DNA of 6,170 bases. Source: an uncultured bacterium (GTDB taxonomy: Bacteria; Cyanobacteriota; Vampirovibrionia; Gastranaerophilales; Gastranaerophilaceae). Below the pieces are notes generated by a model that saw only the letters and a list, made by a program, of their open reading frames with translations, did not search any database and was not told the DNA's origin. The translations under genes and the position numbers were made by a program. Shown here piece by piece: positions 5,744 to 6,170 of this stretch (its first letter is position 1; every line of letters begins with the position of its first letter). The DNA lies in assembly GCA_902782905.1 (NCBI GenBank), contig CACZPB010000121.1:1-6170 (forward strand), written 5' to 3'.

Positions 5744-6170
5744 ATGATAAAATTGTTTAACAAAGATGTTCCAATTAGCAGCATTCTTTTTGGATTTTTT
5801 ATTGTTCTATTGTTGTTTTTTATGTTTACAAATGTCGATGTAGCATTAATGCTGTTTATTTCGTTAGTATTTGCATGCTCATTGAATCCTATTGTTGACA
5901 AATTAGAGAAGAAAATGCCAAGACCTATTGCTACATGCATTGTATTATTCGGGGCTTTGGCTATATTAGGTTTATTACTGGCATTTATATTTATGTTAGG
6001 GGCATACCAAATTAGTGAATTAATCAAAGAATATCCGAATTATGTTAAAAACTTAGATGATGCTATAAATGGAAGTACTGCACTCCAAAAAATGGGAATT
6101 ACAAAAATAGACATTGACGGAATTACCGCATCTATGGCAAATTCTACAGAAGGAGCAATAGATTATATTA
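5744..6170 (+). CDS. AI-2E family transporter (UPF0118/PF01594 type), N-terminal part
   Basis: The first 142 codons are present and the gene runs off the right edge. Family members are usually about 340-370 residues with around eight membrane segments, so well under half is visible. The layout fits: short cytoplasmic N-terminus; membrane segments at about 12-29, 33-48 and 61-87; the characteristic loop S-L-N-P-I-V-D-K-L-E-K-K followed by P-R-P-I-A between segments two and three; then a soluble stretch beginning Y-Q-I-S-E-L-I-K-E-Y-P-N-Y, which matches the family's conserved 'P-x-Y' region. The family is named after the E. coli autoinducer-2 exporter TqsA, but many members do other jobs, including Na+/H+ antiport, so the substrate cannot be stated. 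The start at 5744 is set by the GGAGGG site. It has its own promoter (5681-5709). Confidence 0.93.
   Translation, partial: MIKLFNKDVPISSILFGFFIVLLLFFMFTNVDVALMLFISLVFACSLNPIVDKLEKKMPRPIATCIVLFGALAILGLLLAFIFMLGAYQISELIKEYPNYVKNLDDAINGSTALQKMGITKIDIDGITASMANSTEGAIDYI

Noticed and set aside
5653..6027. Minus-strand 124-codon open frame, Asn/Ile-rich
   Set aside because: It overlaps the transporter gene, which has a strong Shine-Dalgarno site, a good promoter and clear family features on the opposite strand.
1..6170. CRISPR array, tRNA, rRNA or insertion sequence
   Set aside because: I saw no regularly spaced palindromic repeats with unique spacers, no cloverleaf with a CCA end, no conserved rRNA segments and no transposase motifs or terminal inverted repeats.

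Overview
The window comes from a low-GC bacterium (AT-rich intergenic DNA, A/T-biased codon choice, standard stop codons, Shine-Dalgarno sites). The sequence does not fix the taxon. A clostridial/Firmicutes-type genome or a Gastranaerophilales (Melainabacteria) genome would both fit; that is an impression, not a result.

Layout. About 83% of the window (5092 down to 1, minus strand) is one uninterrupted reading frame of at least 1697 codons. It runs off the left edge with no stop codon. I read it codon by codon and found no frameshift or stop. It encodes a giant, modular, apparently uncharacterised protein. In order it has: a degenerate EF-hand-like N-terminus; a long beta-rich, D/G/T/K-rich region with recurring 'Y-D-x-x-G'-type turns; a region with 'D-A-N-G-N' turns spaced 20 residues apart; a helical middle with a Gly/Ala-rich hydrophobic patch; and helical or coiled-coil blocks separated by Pro/Ala/Lys/Glu linkers. 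It ends, as far as visible, in a 62-residue tract in which alanine alternates with Lys or Glu. Only two cysteines occur in 1697 residues, and no N-terminal signal peptide is visible.

A 179-bp intergenic region (5093-5271) separates this gene from a divergently oriented small ORF (5272-5517, plus strand, 81 codons, basic, unrecognised). It contains a perfect tandem heptamer and a pair of 7-bp direct repeats, which are candidate regulatory sites. The next intergenic stretch (5518-5743) holds an unexplained, comparatively GC-rich, fold-capable island (about 5560-5608), an AT-only inverted repeat and a good sigma70-type promoter. That promoter precedes a truncated AI-2E family membrane transporter gene (5744 to the right edge, plus strand).

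The three genes show no obvious functional link. The giant gene is transcribed away from the other two, and the transporter has its own promoter. The best candidate for undescribed biology is the giant protein, especially its Ala-Lys/Glu rod and its repeated linkers. No known defence, mobile or biosynthetic system is recognisable.
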